Under the pieces are notes generated by a model that ran no database searches, had not been told where the DNA came from, and saw only the letters and a list, made by a program, of their open reading frames with translations. From the NCBI RefSeq assembly GCF_022179185.1, contig NZ_BPQJ01000013.1:85543-149542 (forward strand): a stretch of DNA of 64,000 nucleotides. The letters are read 5' to 3'. This document shows, in pieces, positions 35,910-44,412 of the stretch (positions within the stretch are counted from its first letter, which is position 1; each line of letters starts with the position of its first letter). The position numbers and the translations under genes are program-made. Source of the DNA: Methylobacterium frigidaeris. Its GTDB lineage: Bacteria; Pseudomonadota; Alphaproteobacteria; Rhizobiales; Beijerinckiaceae.

Positions 35910-37649
35910 ATGAGCCAGCAGGCCCAGACCGTCCAGGACCTCAACGCCGACGCGCATTCCTGCGCCGCCTGGATCGCCGAGTTCCTGAAGGCGCGGGGCG
36001 TCGATCGGGTGTTCGGGCTTCAGGGCGGCCACATCCAGCCGATCTGGGACCATTGCGCCCGCCTCGGCATCCGCATCGTCGACGTGCGCGACGAGGGCGC
36101 CGCGGTGCACATGGCCCACGCCCATGCGGAGCTGACCGGGGAGCTCGGGGTCTGCATGGCGACCGCCGGGCCCGGCGTCACCAACTGCGTCACCGGCATC
36201 GCCAACGCTTCGCTCGCGCGCGCGCCGGTGCTGCTGATCGGCGGCTGCACCTCGCGGCCGCAGGCCAATCTCGGCCCGCTCCAGGACATTCCCCACGTCG
36301 ACATCCTGCGCCCCGTCACCCGCCAGTCGCGTACCGCCCGCGTCGCCGACCAGGTGATCCGCGAGCTCGACGAGGCGGTTTCGCGCGCCATGGGCGATCT
36401 CGGCGAACCGGGGCCGGTCTACGTCGAGATCCCGACCGACGTGCTGCGGGCCCACGTGCCGCCGCAGCTGGTGCTGGACGACTGGATGCGGCCCAAGGCG
36501 CCGCGGCTGCTGCCGCCCGATCCGGCGGCGGTGGCGCAGGCGGTCGATGTGTTGTGGGGGGCCAAGCGCCCGCTGGTGGTGAGCGGGCGCGGCGCCAGGA
36601 CGGCTGGTCCCGAGCTGGTGCGCCTCCTCGACGCGCTCGGTGCGGTCTATCTCGACACCCAGGAGAGCCGCGGCCTGGTGCCGGCCGATCATCCCTCGAC
36701 CGTCGGCGCCATGCGGGCCGCCGCGATGACAGAGGCCGATGTCGTCCTGGTGATCGGCCGCAAGCTCGATTACCAGCTCGGCTACGGCTCGCCGGCGGTG
36801 TTCCCCCACGCCCGCTTCGTGCGCATCGCCGACACCGCGGGCGAGCTCGTCGATAACCGCCGCGGCGAGCCGGAGCTGCTCGCCACCCCGGCCCTCGCCC
36901 TCGCGGCGATCATCGATGCCGCCGGCAACCAGGCGCCCGCCCTCGATAAGGCATGGGCCGAGGGCCTGCGGGAGCGTCATCGCCAGCGCTCGACCGGCGC
37001 CAAGGTGCCGCAGACCGGCTCCGACGGACGCGTCCACCCGGCGGCGATCTTCGAGGCGATCCGGCACGTCGCTGCGCCCGACTACATCGCGGTGGCGGAT
37101 GGCGGGGACCTCCTCAGCTTCGCCCGTGTCGGCCTGGAGGCGCGGACCTACATGGATGCGGGCGCCTTCGGCTGCCTCGGCATCGGCGTGCCCTACGCCA
37201 CCGCGGCCTCGCTCGCCTATCCGGACCGGCAGGTGATCTGCGTCACCGGCGACGGCGCCTTCGGCATCAACGCGATGGAGATCGACACCGCGGTCCGCCA
37301 CGGCGCCAAGCCGGTCATCATCGTGTCGAACAACGCCGCCTGGAACATCGAGCGCTACGACCAGGAGTTCAATTACGGCGGCCGGGTCGTCGGCACGCTG
37401 CTGGCCGATTCCGACTACGCCGCGATGGCCCGGGCGCTGGGCGCCCATGGCGAGCGGGTCGAGCGGCCGGAGGACCTGGCCCCGGCGATCGCGCGAGCGC
37501 TCGCCAACGCCCCGGCGCTGATCGACGTCGCCACCTCGCAGGTCGCGGTGTCGTCGGACGCCCGCAAGGGGCTCGGCTTCGTGCCCGACTACCAGCCGCT
37601 CACCGCCTGGGACGACGCCGAGCGGCGGCGGCGCGGCGAGGCCGTGTAA
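35910..37649 (+). CDS. ThDP-dependent enzyme, possible 2-hydroxyacyl-CoA lyase / acetolactate-synthase-like
   Basis: 579 residues. The three ThDP-fold domains are present: the PYR domain with [13 protein letters not shown] and catalytic Glu62 in [11 protein letters not shown], a central domain, and the PP domain with GDG (447-449), [12 protein letters not shown] and Asn474-Asn475 for Mg-ThDP. Residues 476-485 ([10 protein letters not shown]) differ from classic acetolactate synthases, and no regulatory-subunit gene is adjacent. The gene upstream is an acyl-CoA ligase, as in known ligase/2-hydroxyacyl-CoA lyase pairs that split off formyl-CoA. Oxalyl-CoA decarboxylase or a carboligase are alternatives. 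ATG 35910 has GGGAGG six bases upstream. Confidence 0.82.
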   Translation: MSQQAQTVQDLNADAHSCAAWIAEFLKARGVDRVFGLQGGHIQPIWDHCARLGIRIVDVRDEGAAVHMAHAHAELTGELGVCMATAGPGVTNCVTGIANASLARAPVLLIGGCTSRPQANLGPLQDIPHVDILRPVTRQSRTARVADQVIRELDEAVSRAMGDLGEPGPVYVEIPTDVLRAHVPPQLVLDDWMRPKAPRLLPPDPAAVAQAVDVLWGAKRPLVVSGRGARTAGPELVRLLDALGAVYLDTQESRGLVPADHPSTVGAMRAAAMTEADVVLVIGRKLDYQLGYGSPAVFPHARFVRIADTAGELVDNRRGEPELLATPALALAAIIDAAGNQAPALDKAWAEGLRERHRQRSTGAKVPQTGSDGRVHPAAIFEAIRHVAAPDYIAVADGGDLLSFARVGLEARTYMDAGAFGCLGIGVPYATAASLAYPDRQVICVTGDGAFGINAMEIDTAVRHGAKPVIIVSNNAAWNIERYDQEFNYGGRVVGTLLADSDYAAMARALGAHGERVERPEDLAPAIARALANAPALIDVATSQVAVSSDARKGLGFVPDYQPLTAWDDAERRRRGEAV

Positions 37650-37660
37650 TACCGCCGCGC

Positions 37661-37682
37661 CTTCGAACGGACGCGTTCGAAG
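37661..37682 (+). terminator. Hairpin after the ThDP enzyme gene
   Basis: CTTCGAACG/CGTTCGAAG (37661-37669 with 37674-37682), a perfect nine-base stem with a four-base loop, 11 bp after the stop. There is no T-run; it is a likely 3'-end structure. Confidence 0.5.
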
Positions 37683-37841
37683 TGCCAGGCAAGCCCGAAC
37701 GGGCGCCGGCGCTGATCCGCCGGTCGCCTTCACATCGACACGGCGATGCCAAGGCGCGAGGGTATAAGGCGAACGCGGCCGTCACGGCGCGGCAGCGGGC
37801 CGCGATGGGTCCGCCGCCGGCAGGCCGGGCGACCCGATCCG

Positions 37842-37994
37842 ACCGGCGAGATGCCGGCTCCACAGCCGCGCCGGCACCTCGATCCGCCGATGCCCCCAGG
37901 CCGCGAGCGTGAGGACGAGCCAAAGATCGACCGACACCAGGACGTCCGTCGCGAGAGGCGACCCGAACGGGGAGACCAGCGCGGGGATCGCCAC
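37842..37994 (-). pseudogene. Acyltransferase-3-like C-terminal remnant
   Basis: On the minus strand a frame reads VAIPALVSPFGSPLATDVLV, then VDLWLVLTLAAWGHRRIEVP and ARLWSRHLAG. The last part resembles the final transmembrane helix and basic tail of OafA-type acyltransferases (typically SYRxIExPxRxWLR). No other part of such a gene is present. It is joined directly to the remnant of a LuxR-type gene on the other strand, so this is a decayed junction. The call rests on a short similarity. Confidence 0.35.
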
Positions 37995-38025
37995 CCGGGC
38001 ATCCGGCAGGAGCCACGTCGCTCCG

Positions 38026-38582
38026 GACGCGGCCGCCGCCCTCGACGCGCGGGCGACCGCGATCCTGATCATCGGCCAGGGTGACCGGCTGGTCCACGCC
38101 AACGCCGCCGACCGCGCGCTCATCGAGGGCGGCGACCTGCTGGCTCAGCGTGACGGCACCATCCGACCCTGGGACCGTGCCGGCGCGGCGGCATTCCAGG
38201 CCCTCGTCGAGGCCGGGCGGACGATGTCCGACTCGGCCGCCGCGACGGTGGCCACGCGATCCCGTCGGGGCTGCCGCTGAGCCGAGGACGCCGGCCGGGG
38301 GCTGCGGGCCGCACGGCCCTGTTCATCCAGAGCCGGGCCGCCGCCCCGAACGCCGCCGAGATCGTCGGCCGGACCTACCGCCTGACGGCGGCCGAGCTGC
38401 GCGTCCTGCTCGGCCTCGCCGAGGGCCTGACCCCGCAGGACATCGCCGGGCGCTGGGGCATCGCCCCCTCGACGGTGCGCAGCCAGCTCCGGGGCCTGTT
38501 CGTCAAGACAGGGACCGGACGCCAGAGCGACCCCGTCACGCTGCTGCTGGCCGCGCCGCCGGCGGCTTTCGCGGCGAGGTGA
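38026..38582 (+). pseudogene. LuxR-type regulator, frameshifted and 5' truncated
   Basis: The first frame (38026-~38240) reads DAAAALDARATAILIIGQGD and RLVHANAADRALIEGGDLLA, the PAS-like N-terminal pattern of a common rhizobial LuxR family. After a shift near 38240 the other frame (to TGA 38580-38582) gives FIQSRAAAPNAAEIVGRTYR, then LTAAELRVLLGLAEGLTPQD, IAGRWGIAPSTVRSQLRGLF and VKTGTGRQSD, an intact LuxR helix-turn-helix. The first frame has no convincing start. A short protein made only of the HTH cannot be excluded, but no good start was found for it. Confidence 0.6.
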
Positions 38583-38859
38583 GGCGGCTGCATCCGCTGC
38601 GGACAGCCTGCGGAAGAGGAGAGGCACAGGATCTCCTCGCTCCCACCACATGGGCTCCCACATGGACTATCGTTTCACACAACCCGGTCTGCGGGCTCGT
38701 TCCCCCTGAAGGTCGCGCGCCTCTCCTTCCCAGCCGATCGCGGGCCTGCCCGGGATCGGTCGCGCGTGGGGAGGGGAGTGCGCATGAACCTCAAGCTTCG
38801 GAGAGTTTTCGTCGGCCGACGACGCCTGGCTTCCGCCGCATCGGCCGAACGACTGCCCC
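38583..38859. other. Intergenic region with a probable palindromic repeat
   Basis: 277 bp between the LuxR remnant and the convergent oxidoreductase. Around 38725-38780 it contains paired CCTCTCC / GGGGAGGGG and CCGATC / GATCGG arms, like the other GC-rich repeats here. No gene was recognised. Confidence 0.45.
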
Positions 38860-39876
38860 TCAGGCAAACCCCTCCAGCACGATCTTCCCCTTCGCCCGCC
38901 CGCTCTCCAGGAGCGCGTGCGCCCGGCGCAGATTCGCGGCGGTGATCGGGCCGAAATGGTCGGCGAGCGTGGTGCGCAACCGTCCGGCCTCGACCAGCCG
39001 CGCCACCTCGTCCAGCAACTCGCCCTGCGCCGCGATGTCGACGGTGCCGAACATCGGCCGGGTGAACATGAACTCCCAATGCAGCGACAGGCTCTTGCGC
39101 TTGAGGAGCGACACGTCGAGCGTCGCCGGGTCGTCGATGAGCGCGAGCCTCCCTTGCGGCGCCATCAGCTCGACGATCGCCGGCAGGTGCAGGTCGGTAT
39201 GCGTGGTCGAGAAGACCAGGCCGGGGGCGCCGAGCCCGAGATCGACCACCTGCCGCGCGAGCGATGCCCCGTGATCGACGACGTAGTGGGCGCCAAGCTC
39301 GCGGCTCCAGGCTTGCGTCTCCGGCCGCGAGGCGGTGGTGATGACGGTGAGATCCGTGAGCTGCCGCGCGAGCTGGGTCGCGATCGAGCCGACGCCGCCG
39401 GCGCCGCCGACGATCAGCACGGCCTTCGCCGCCCCCGGCACGGGCTTGCGCGTGTCGAGCCGGTCGAACAGCGTCTCCCAGGCGGTGATCGCGGTCAGCG
39501 GCAGCGCCGCGGCCTCGGCGAAGGAGAGCGAGGCGGGCTTGTGGCCGACGATGCGCTCGTCGACGAGGTGGAACTCGGCATTGGTGCCGGGGCGCTCCAG
39601 GGCGCCGGCGTAGAACACCGCGTCGCCCGGGCGGAACCGCGTCGCCTCCGGGCCGGCGGCCACGACGATGCCGGCGGCGTCCCAGCCCAGCACTTTCCAG
39701 CCGCCGGCCTCCGGGGCGGCGCGGCGGCGCACCTTGGTATCGACGGGGTTCACCGACACCGCCCGGACCTCCACCAGGAGATCGCGCCCCGTGGGCTCGG
39801 GGCGGGGCAGGGTGATGTCCTGGAGGGCAGCCTCGTCCTCGATTGGCAGGGAGGTCTGGTAACCGACGGCGCGCAT
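38860..39876 (-). CDS. Zinc-type alcohol dehydrogenase-like / quinone oxidoreductase family protein
   Basis: 338 residues of the medium-chain dehydrogenase/reductase superfamily, quinone oxidoreductase-like branch. The GroES-like N-terminal part has LLVEVRAVSVNPVDTKVRRR and VLGWDAAGIVVAAGPEATRF. The NAD(P)H Rossmann motif is VLIVGGAGGVGSIATQLARQ, followed by the ELGAHYVVDH block. Zinc-binding cysteines are absent, as expected for this branch. ATG 39876 has AAGGAG at good spacing; upstream in-frame codons lie in the promoter. It is divergent from an HxlR regulator with paired cysteines, a known arrangement for quinone or aldehyde stress response. Confidence 0.88.
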   Translation of the reverse strand: MRAVGYQTSLPIEDEAALQDITLPRPEPTGRDLLVEVRAVSVNPVDTKVRRRAAPEAGGWKVLGWDAAGIVVAAGPEATRFRPGDAVFYAGALERPGTNAEFHLVDERIVGHKPASLSFAEAAALPLTAITAWETLFDRLDTRKPVPGAAKAVLIVGGAGGVGSIATQLARQLTDLTVITTASRPETQAWSRELGAHYVVDHGASLARQVVDLGLGAPGLVFSTTHTDLHLPAIVELMAPQGRLALIDDPATLDVSLLKRKSLSLHWEFMFTRPMFGTVDIAAQGELLDEVARLVEAGRLRTTLADHFGPITAANLRRAHALLESGRAKGKIVLEGFA

Positions 39877-39987
39877 GGGCGGGCTCCTTGGGCGGGTTCC
39901 TTGGATGACGTAGCCCGAGATGACCGCTACCCTCGGCCCGCGCAAGAACGCACATGAAGCGCCTATAGTGTCGAAAAGGATACCGTC

Positions 39988-40380
39988 ATGGCCCGCACCC
40001 GGCATCGCAGCCTGGATTGCAGCCCGGGCTGCGCCGTCGAGGCGACGCTGCAGCTGATCGACGGCAAGTGGAAGGGCGTGATCCTCTACCACCTGCTCGC
40101 GGAGGCGCCAGAGCCGGAAGATGCTCTACGATTCAACGCGTTGCGCCGCCGAATGCCGAACGTGACCCAGCGCATGCTGACCAACCAGCTGCGCGAGCTG
40201 GAGGCGGACGGCTTCGTGCACCGCACGGTCTACGCCGAAGTGCCGCCGCGGGTGGAGTACCGCCTGACCGAGCGCGGCCGCAGCCTCGAGCCGGTGATCC
40301 GGGCGCTCAAGGCCTGGGGCGATGCGCACGCGAAGCCTGTCACCGCATCGATGTCGGCGCCGGAGGCCGACGCAGCCTGA
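39988..40380 (+). CDS. HxlR-family regulator, putative redox sensor
   Basis: 130 residues. The winged-helix (DUF24) core is LQLIDGKWKGVILYHLL, then LRFNALRRRMPNVTQRMLTN, QLRELEADGFVHRTVYAEVP and PRVEYRLTERGRSLEPVI. Cys11 and Cys15 (LDCSPGCAVEATL) sit just before the first helix, the position of the thiol sensor in YodB/QorR-type proteins. The divergent neighbour is a quinone-oxidoreductase-like gene, 111 bp away, so it is most likely its repressor, released by quinones or electrophiles. No operator was identified with confidence. Confidence 0.88.
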   Translation: MARTRHRSLDCSPGCAVEATLQLIDGKWKGVILYHLLAEAPEPEDALRFNALRRRMPNVTQRMLTNQLRELEADGFVHRTVYAEVPPRVEYRLTERGRSLEPVIRALKAWGDAHAKPVTASMSAPEADAA

Positions 40381-40384
40381 CGAT

Positions 40385-40594
40385 TCAGCGCGACAGGCTG
40401 CGGAAGACGCAAACCCGGCCGCGATCCTCGTAGCCGGCCGGGCATTGCGCCACGCAGGCGCCGGACGCGAATTTGAGGGGAGGGCGGCAATAGCTCTCCT
40501 CCTGCTGCGCCCGCAGGGGCGGCGGCCGCAGGAGCGTGACCAGGATCGTCACGGCGGCGGTCAGGATGATCCCGAGGGTGACGAGGCGCAGCAC
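40385..40594 (-). CDS. Small secreted or membrane-anchored Cys-rich protein
   Basis: 69 residues from a GTG at 40594 with GGAG nine bases upstream. A hydrophobic N-terminal helix (LRLVTLGIILTAAVTILVTL) is followed by a short linker and a domain with four cysteines: YCRPPLKFASGACVAQCPAG and YEDRGRVCVFRSLSR. The hydrophobic segment may be a signal peptide or an anchor, placing the Cys-rich part outside the cytoplasm, probably with two disulfides. I recognise no family. It converges on the HxlR gene, with four bases between stops. Confidence 0.6.
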   Translation of the reverse strand: MLRLVTLGIILTAAVTILVTLLRPPPLRAQQEESYCRPPLKFASGACVAQCPAGYEDRGRVCVFRSLSR

Positions 40595-40813
40595 GGATCC
40601 GCACTCCTGCACTATGTGCACTGCATCACGGGATATGGGGCGGCGGAGCGGCGCAGACAGGGCTGACCGCCTGTGCGGCATTCCGGCTCGACTCTTCGCC
40701 GCGCTTGACCCGCCCGGGCAGACGTGAACCCTCTGAAACGGCGCAGGCCACGCTGCAGGCCCCGACAGGACAGATCCCGCATCTCGCGCAGGAAAAGGAC
40801 AGGACCCACAACG

Positions 40814-41962
40814 ATGGCGGAGCTCAGCCGTCCGGATCTCGATTACCGCCTCAAGCAGCAGAAGATCCTGTCCGAGTTCGGCGTCGAGGCCCTGCGCGCC
40901 GACGATCTCGGCCGTCTGCTGCAGCGCGCGACCGAACTCTGCGCGGAGGGTATGGCGGCGCAGTTCTGCAAGGCGCTGGAGTACAAGCCCGGCCATGACA
41001 CGCTCCTCGTCATCGCGGGCGTCGGCTGGGGGCCGAACGTCGTCGGCCACGCCCTCGTGGGGGCCGACCTCGCCTCGCCGGCGGGCTATGCCCTCAAGAC
41101 CGGCCAGCCGGTGATCTCGAACCACCTCGAGAACGAGCGCCGCTTCCGCACCCCGCAGCTGATGGCCGATCACGGGGTGCGCCGGGCGCTCAACGTGCTG
41201 ATCCGCAACCGCGAGGGCGATTTCGGCGTGCTGGAGGTCGACGACACCCGGGAGGGGCAGTTCGACGAGGCCGACATCGCCTTCATGCAGGGCTTCGCCA
41301 ACCTGCTCGGCGGCGCCATCGAGCGCCAGCGCGCGGAGGCCCGGCTCCAGGCCGCCCTCGACCGGCAGGAGCTGCTCACCCGCGAGATGAGCCACCGGGT
41401 CAAGAACAGCCTCGCTACGGTGGCGGGCCTGCTCTCGCTCCAGGCCCGCACCACGGAGAGCCAGCAGGCCCGCGACGCCCTGGCGGATGCCCGCTCGCGG
41501 GTCGAGGCGGTGGCGCAGGTGCACGACCAGCTCTGGCGCCAGCCCGACCTCGCGGCGGTGGAGCTGTCGGGCTTCCTCGACAGCCTGTGCGAGAAGCTGC
41601 GCGAGAGCGCGCCCGGCCACGCCATCACCTGCGAAGCTCCGGCCATGCCGATCCCGGCCGACCTCGCGATCCCGCTCGGGCTGTTCGTCAACGAGCTGGT
41701 CACCAACGCGGTCAAGTACGCCTATCCGGGCGGCCATGGCCCGGTGCGGGTCGAGGCGGTGCCGTCGAGCGAGGGCCGGGTGCGCCTCAGCGTCTCGGAT
41801 GACGGCGTCGGCCTGCCGGAAGGGTTCGATGCGGGGGCGGCGCGCCGCAGCCTCGGCATGCGGGTGATCCACGGCCTCGCCCGCCAGCTCGGCGGCGAGC
41901 TCGCAGTGTCGGGAAAGGGCGGCGCCCGCTTCACCCTGATGGTGAATTTCGCGGCGTCGTAG
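40814..41962 (+). CDS. GAF-domain sensor histidine kinase (HisKA_2 / HWE-like)
   Basis: 382 residues, soluble. A GAF domain (~25-175) includes AAQFCKALEYKPGHDTLLVI and FGVLEVDDTREGQFDEADIA. A short coiled linker leads to a HisKA_2 dimerisation helix with His194 in REMSHRVKNSLATVAGLL. The ATPase domain has NELVTNAVKYAYPGG (N-box) and VSDDGVGLPEGF plus SLGMRVIHGLARQLGGEL (G boxes). Such kinases are common in Methylobacterium, often working with PhyR or with single-domain regulators. No response regulator is adjacent. The start ATG 40814 is preceded by AGGA repeats. It lies 183 bp upstream of a sugar importer, but a link is only positional. Confidence 0.9.
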   Translation: MAELSRPDLDYRLKQQKILSEFGVEALRADDLGRLLQRATELCAEGMAAQFCKALEYKPGHDTLLVIAGVGWGPNVVGHALVGADLASPAGYALKTGQPVISNHLENERRFRTPQLMADHGVRRALNVLIRNREGDFGVLEVDDTREGQFDEADIAFMQGFANLLGGAIERQRAEARLQAALDRQELLTREMSHRVKNSLATVAGLLSLQARTTESQQARDALADARSRVEAVAQVHDQLWRQPDLAAVELSGFLDSLCEKLRESAPGHAITCEAPAMPIPADLAIPLGLFVNELVTNAVKYAYPGGHGPVRVEAVPSSEGRVRLSVSDDGVGLPEGFDAGAARRSLGMRVIHGLARQLGGELAVSGKGGARFTLMVNFAAS

Positions 41963-42034
41963 TCGCCCGCCACGGATTTTTCGGGGTCGTCACGGTGAGC
42001 CGCTTCCCACGGCCGGCCGTCTTGCACTACGCTC

Positions 42035-42050
42035 GCGGCAGCGCTGCCGC
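42035..42050. promoter_or_regulatory. 16-bp perfect palindrome upstream of sugar ABC importer
   Basis: GCGGCAGCGCTGCCGC is fully symmetric and lies 96 bp before the binding-protein start. LacI-family operators are often even-length GC-rich palindromes of this kind, but no regulator gene is adjacent. Chance occurrence is possible at this GC content. Confidence 0.35.
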
Positions 42051-42145
42051 CCGAACGCCAATAATGGGCGGCACGCCGGGGACCGGAAGACCGGCCCCGA
42101 CCGAGCCCGGGCGCCAGATCCGGGCCAAAGACAAGGGTGGAAACG

Positions 42146-43483
42146 ATGGGCGAGTTCTCCCGCGGCGGTCCGACCCGTCGCCGCATCCTGGCCTCCGGCG
42201 CCGCGGCGGCCGGCCTCGGGCTGATCGGTTCACGTCCCGCCTTCGCGGCCGTGGACTGGAAGCGCCATGCCGGCACTACCCTCGAGGTCAACCTGATCAA
42301 GGGGCCGCGGGGCGACCTGCTCCAGCGCCACGCCGCCGAGTTCACGGCGCTCACCGGGATCAAGGTCTCCTCCGAGGTGATCCCCGAGCAGCAGCAGCGC
42401 CAGAAGATCGTCATCGAGCTGACTTCCGGCCGGCCGAGCTTCGACGTGGTGCATCTGAGCTACCACGTGCAGAAGCGCCAGTTCGACAAGGCCGGCTGGC
42501 TCGCCGACCTCTCAGGGTTCATCAAGGACCCGAACCTCACCGACTCCGCCCTGCGCGAGGCGGATTTCAGCTCTGCCGGCCTGCAATACGCCAAGACGCC
42601 GAACGGCGAGATGCGCTCGCTGCCGATGTCGGTCGACTACTTCATCCTGTACTGGAACAAGGAGCTGTTCCAGAAGAAGAACGTCGCCTTCCCAGAAACT
42701 TTTGACGACATGATGCGGGCGGCCGAGACCCTGACCGACCCGAAGGCCGGCACCTACGGCTTCGTCGGGCGGGGCCTGCGCAACGCCAACATGGCATTGT
42801 GGGGCGCATTCTTCCTCGCCTATGGCGGCCGCTTCCTCGACGACAAGGGCAACCTCCTGATCGACGGACCGGAGGCCGTGGAGGCGACGAAGCTCTACCA
42901 GCGCCTGCTCACCAAGACCGCGCCCCCCGGGGTCGTCGGCTTCAACTGGATGGAGTCGATGGCGGCCTTCACGCAGGGCAGGGCGGCGATGTGGCTCGAC
43001 GGCGTCGGCTGGGCGCCGCCGCTGGAGGACCCGAACGCCTCCCGCGTCGTCGGCAAGGTCGGCTACGCCGTGGTGCCGAAGGGCCCGAAGGACCACGCCG
43101 CGGCCACCTACGGCGACGGCATCGGCGTCGCGGCGGCGAGTACCAAGAAGGAGGCCGCCTACCTCTACTGCCAGTGGGCGGTCTCGAAGCTGATGGGCGG
43201 GCGCCTGCTCCAGATCGGCGGCGGCGTGCCGTTCCGCGATTCGATCCTCAACGACGCCGAGGTCCAGCAGGGCGTGAAGATGCCGCGCGAGTGGCTCGAT
43301 TCGGTGATCGGCTCGGCCAAGATCAGCAAGCTTGGCCTGCCCGTTGTGGTGCCGGTGGCGGAGTTCCGCGACATCGTCGGCTCCGCCGTCACCGCCACCC
43401 TGTCGGGGGCCGACCCGGCGACCGAGCTGAAGAAGGCGGCCGAGCAGTACCGGCCGATCCTCGAGCGCAGCGAGAAGGCCTGA
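42146..43483 (+). CDS. Sugar ABC transporter substrate-binding protein (family 1)
   Basis: 445 residues. The Tat-type signal TRRRILASGAAAAGLGLIG suggests export in folded form. The mature part has the family-1 extracellular binding-protein fold: HAGTTLEVNLIKGPRGDLLQ, then FDVVHLSYHVQKRQFD, SVDYFILYWNKELFQKK, the ALWGAFFLAYGGRFLDDKGN block and AAFTQGRAAMWLDGVGW. This is typical of CUT1 binding proteins for oligosaccharides, polyols or glycerol phosphate. ATG 42146 has a GGGTGG upstream; the GTG at 42137 is less likely. It overlaps the first permease by one base (TGATG). Confidence 0.9.
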   Translation: MGEFSRGGPTRRRILASGAAAAGLGLIGSRPAFAAVDWKRHAGTTLEVNLIKGPRGDLLQRHAAEFTALTGIKVSSEVIPEQQQRQKIVIELTSGRPSFDVVHLSYHVQKRQFDKAGWLADLSGFIKDPNLTDSALREADFSSAGLQYAKTPNGEMRSLPMSVDYFILYWNKELFQKKNVAFPETFDDMMRAAETLTDPKAGTYGFVGRGLRNANMALWGAFFLAYGGRFLDDKGNLLIDGPEAVEATKLYQRLLTKTAPPGVVGFNWMESMAAFTQGRAAMWLDGVGWAPPLEDPNASRVVGKVGYAVVPKGPKDHAAATYGDGIGVAAASTKKEAAYLYCQWAVSKLMGGRLLQIGGGVPFRDSILNDAEVQQGVKMPREWLDSVIGSAKISKLGLPVVVPVAEFRDIVGSAVTATLSGADPATELKKAAEQYRPILERSEKA

Positions 43484-44412
43484 TGGCCCGGGCCGGCCTC
43501 GCGCCGTCGACCGTCGAGCTGGCGCCCACCGAGGCGCCGGCCGCCCGCTGGCGCCCGCCGGGCTACTGGCCTTTCGTGGTGCCGGCACTGGTCGTCGTCG
43601 TCGGGGTGATCGTGTTCCCCTGGGCCTTCACCCTGTGGATGAGCCTGCACGAGTGGAAGGTCGGGGCGGACCCGGCCTTCGTCGGCTTGTCGAACTACGC
43701 CCGCCTGCCCACCGATCCGCGCTTCCTCGACGCGGTGTGGCAGACGCTGGTCTACACCGCGCTCTCGGTGGTGCTGCCGCTGATCCTCGGCACGCTCGCG
43801 GCCTGCGTGTTCCACGCCAGGTTCCCCCTGCGCGGCTTCCTGCGCGGCGTGTTCATCCTGCCGATGATGGCGACGCCCGTCGCCATCGCGCTGGTCTGGA
43901 CCATGATGTTCCACCCCCAGCTCGGAGTGCTGAACTACCTGCTCTCGCTGATCGGCATCCCGCCCCAGCTCTGGGTGTTCCACCCGGCGACCGTGATCCC
44001 GTCGCTGGTGCTGGTCGAGACCTGGCAGTGGACGCCGCTCGTGATGCTGATCGTGCTCGGCGGCCTCGCGGCGCTCCCCACCGAGCCCTACGAGAGCGCG
44101 CAGATCGACGGCGCCTCGCTCTGGCAGGTGTTTCGCCACATCACCCTGCCGCTGGTCGCGCCGTTCCTGTTCGTCGCCGCGATGATCCGGATGATCGACG
44201 CGGTGAAGAGCTTCGACATCATCTTCGCGATCACGCAGGGGGGACCGGGTACGGCGTCCGAGACGATCAACATCTACCTCTACAGCGTCGCCTTCGCCTA
44301 TTACGACGTCGGCTACGGCTCGGCGATCGCCGTGGTCTTCTTCCTCCTGATCATCGCGCTCGCCGCCGCCCTGCTGGTGGTCCGCAAGCGCACACAAGGA
44401 TCGGTAGAATGA
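43483..44412 (+). CDS. Sugar ABC transporter permease (MalF/UgpA type)
   Basis: 309 residues with six predicted transmembrane helices, the first at YWPFVVPALVVVVGVIVFPW. The EAA coupling loop appears as YESAQIDGASLWQVFRHITL, followed by the last helices. The segment IIFAITQGGPGTASETINIY is characteristic of CUT1 permeases. It is translationally coupled both ways (TGATG at its start, ATGA at its end). The ATPase for this importer is not in the cluster. Confidence 0.93.
   Translation: MARAGLAPSTVELAPTEAPAARWRPPGYWPFVVPALVVVVGVIVFPWAFTLWMSLHEWKVGADPAFVGLSNYARLPTDPRFLDAVWQTLVYTALSVVLPLILGTLAACVFHARFPLRGFLRGVFILPMMATPVAIALVWTMMFHPQLGVLNYLLSLIGIPPQLWVFHPATVIPSLVLVETWQWTPLVMLIVLGGLAALPTEPYESAQIDGASLWQVFRHITLPLVAPFLFVAAMIRMIDAVKSFDIIFAITQGGPGTASETINIYLYSVAFAYYDVGYGSAIAVVFFLLIIALAAALLVVRKRTQGSVE

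Noticed and set aside
35910..37649. Calling the ThDP enzyme IlvB/IlvI (acetolactate synthase large subunit)
   Set aside because: No IlvN/IlvH regulatory subunit is adjacent, the gene follows an acyl-CoA ligase, and the region after the Asn-Asn metal site differs. A general ThDP-enzyme call is safer.
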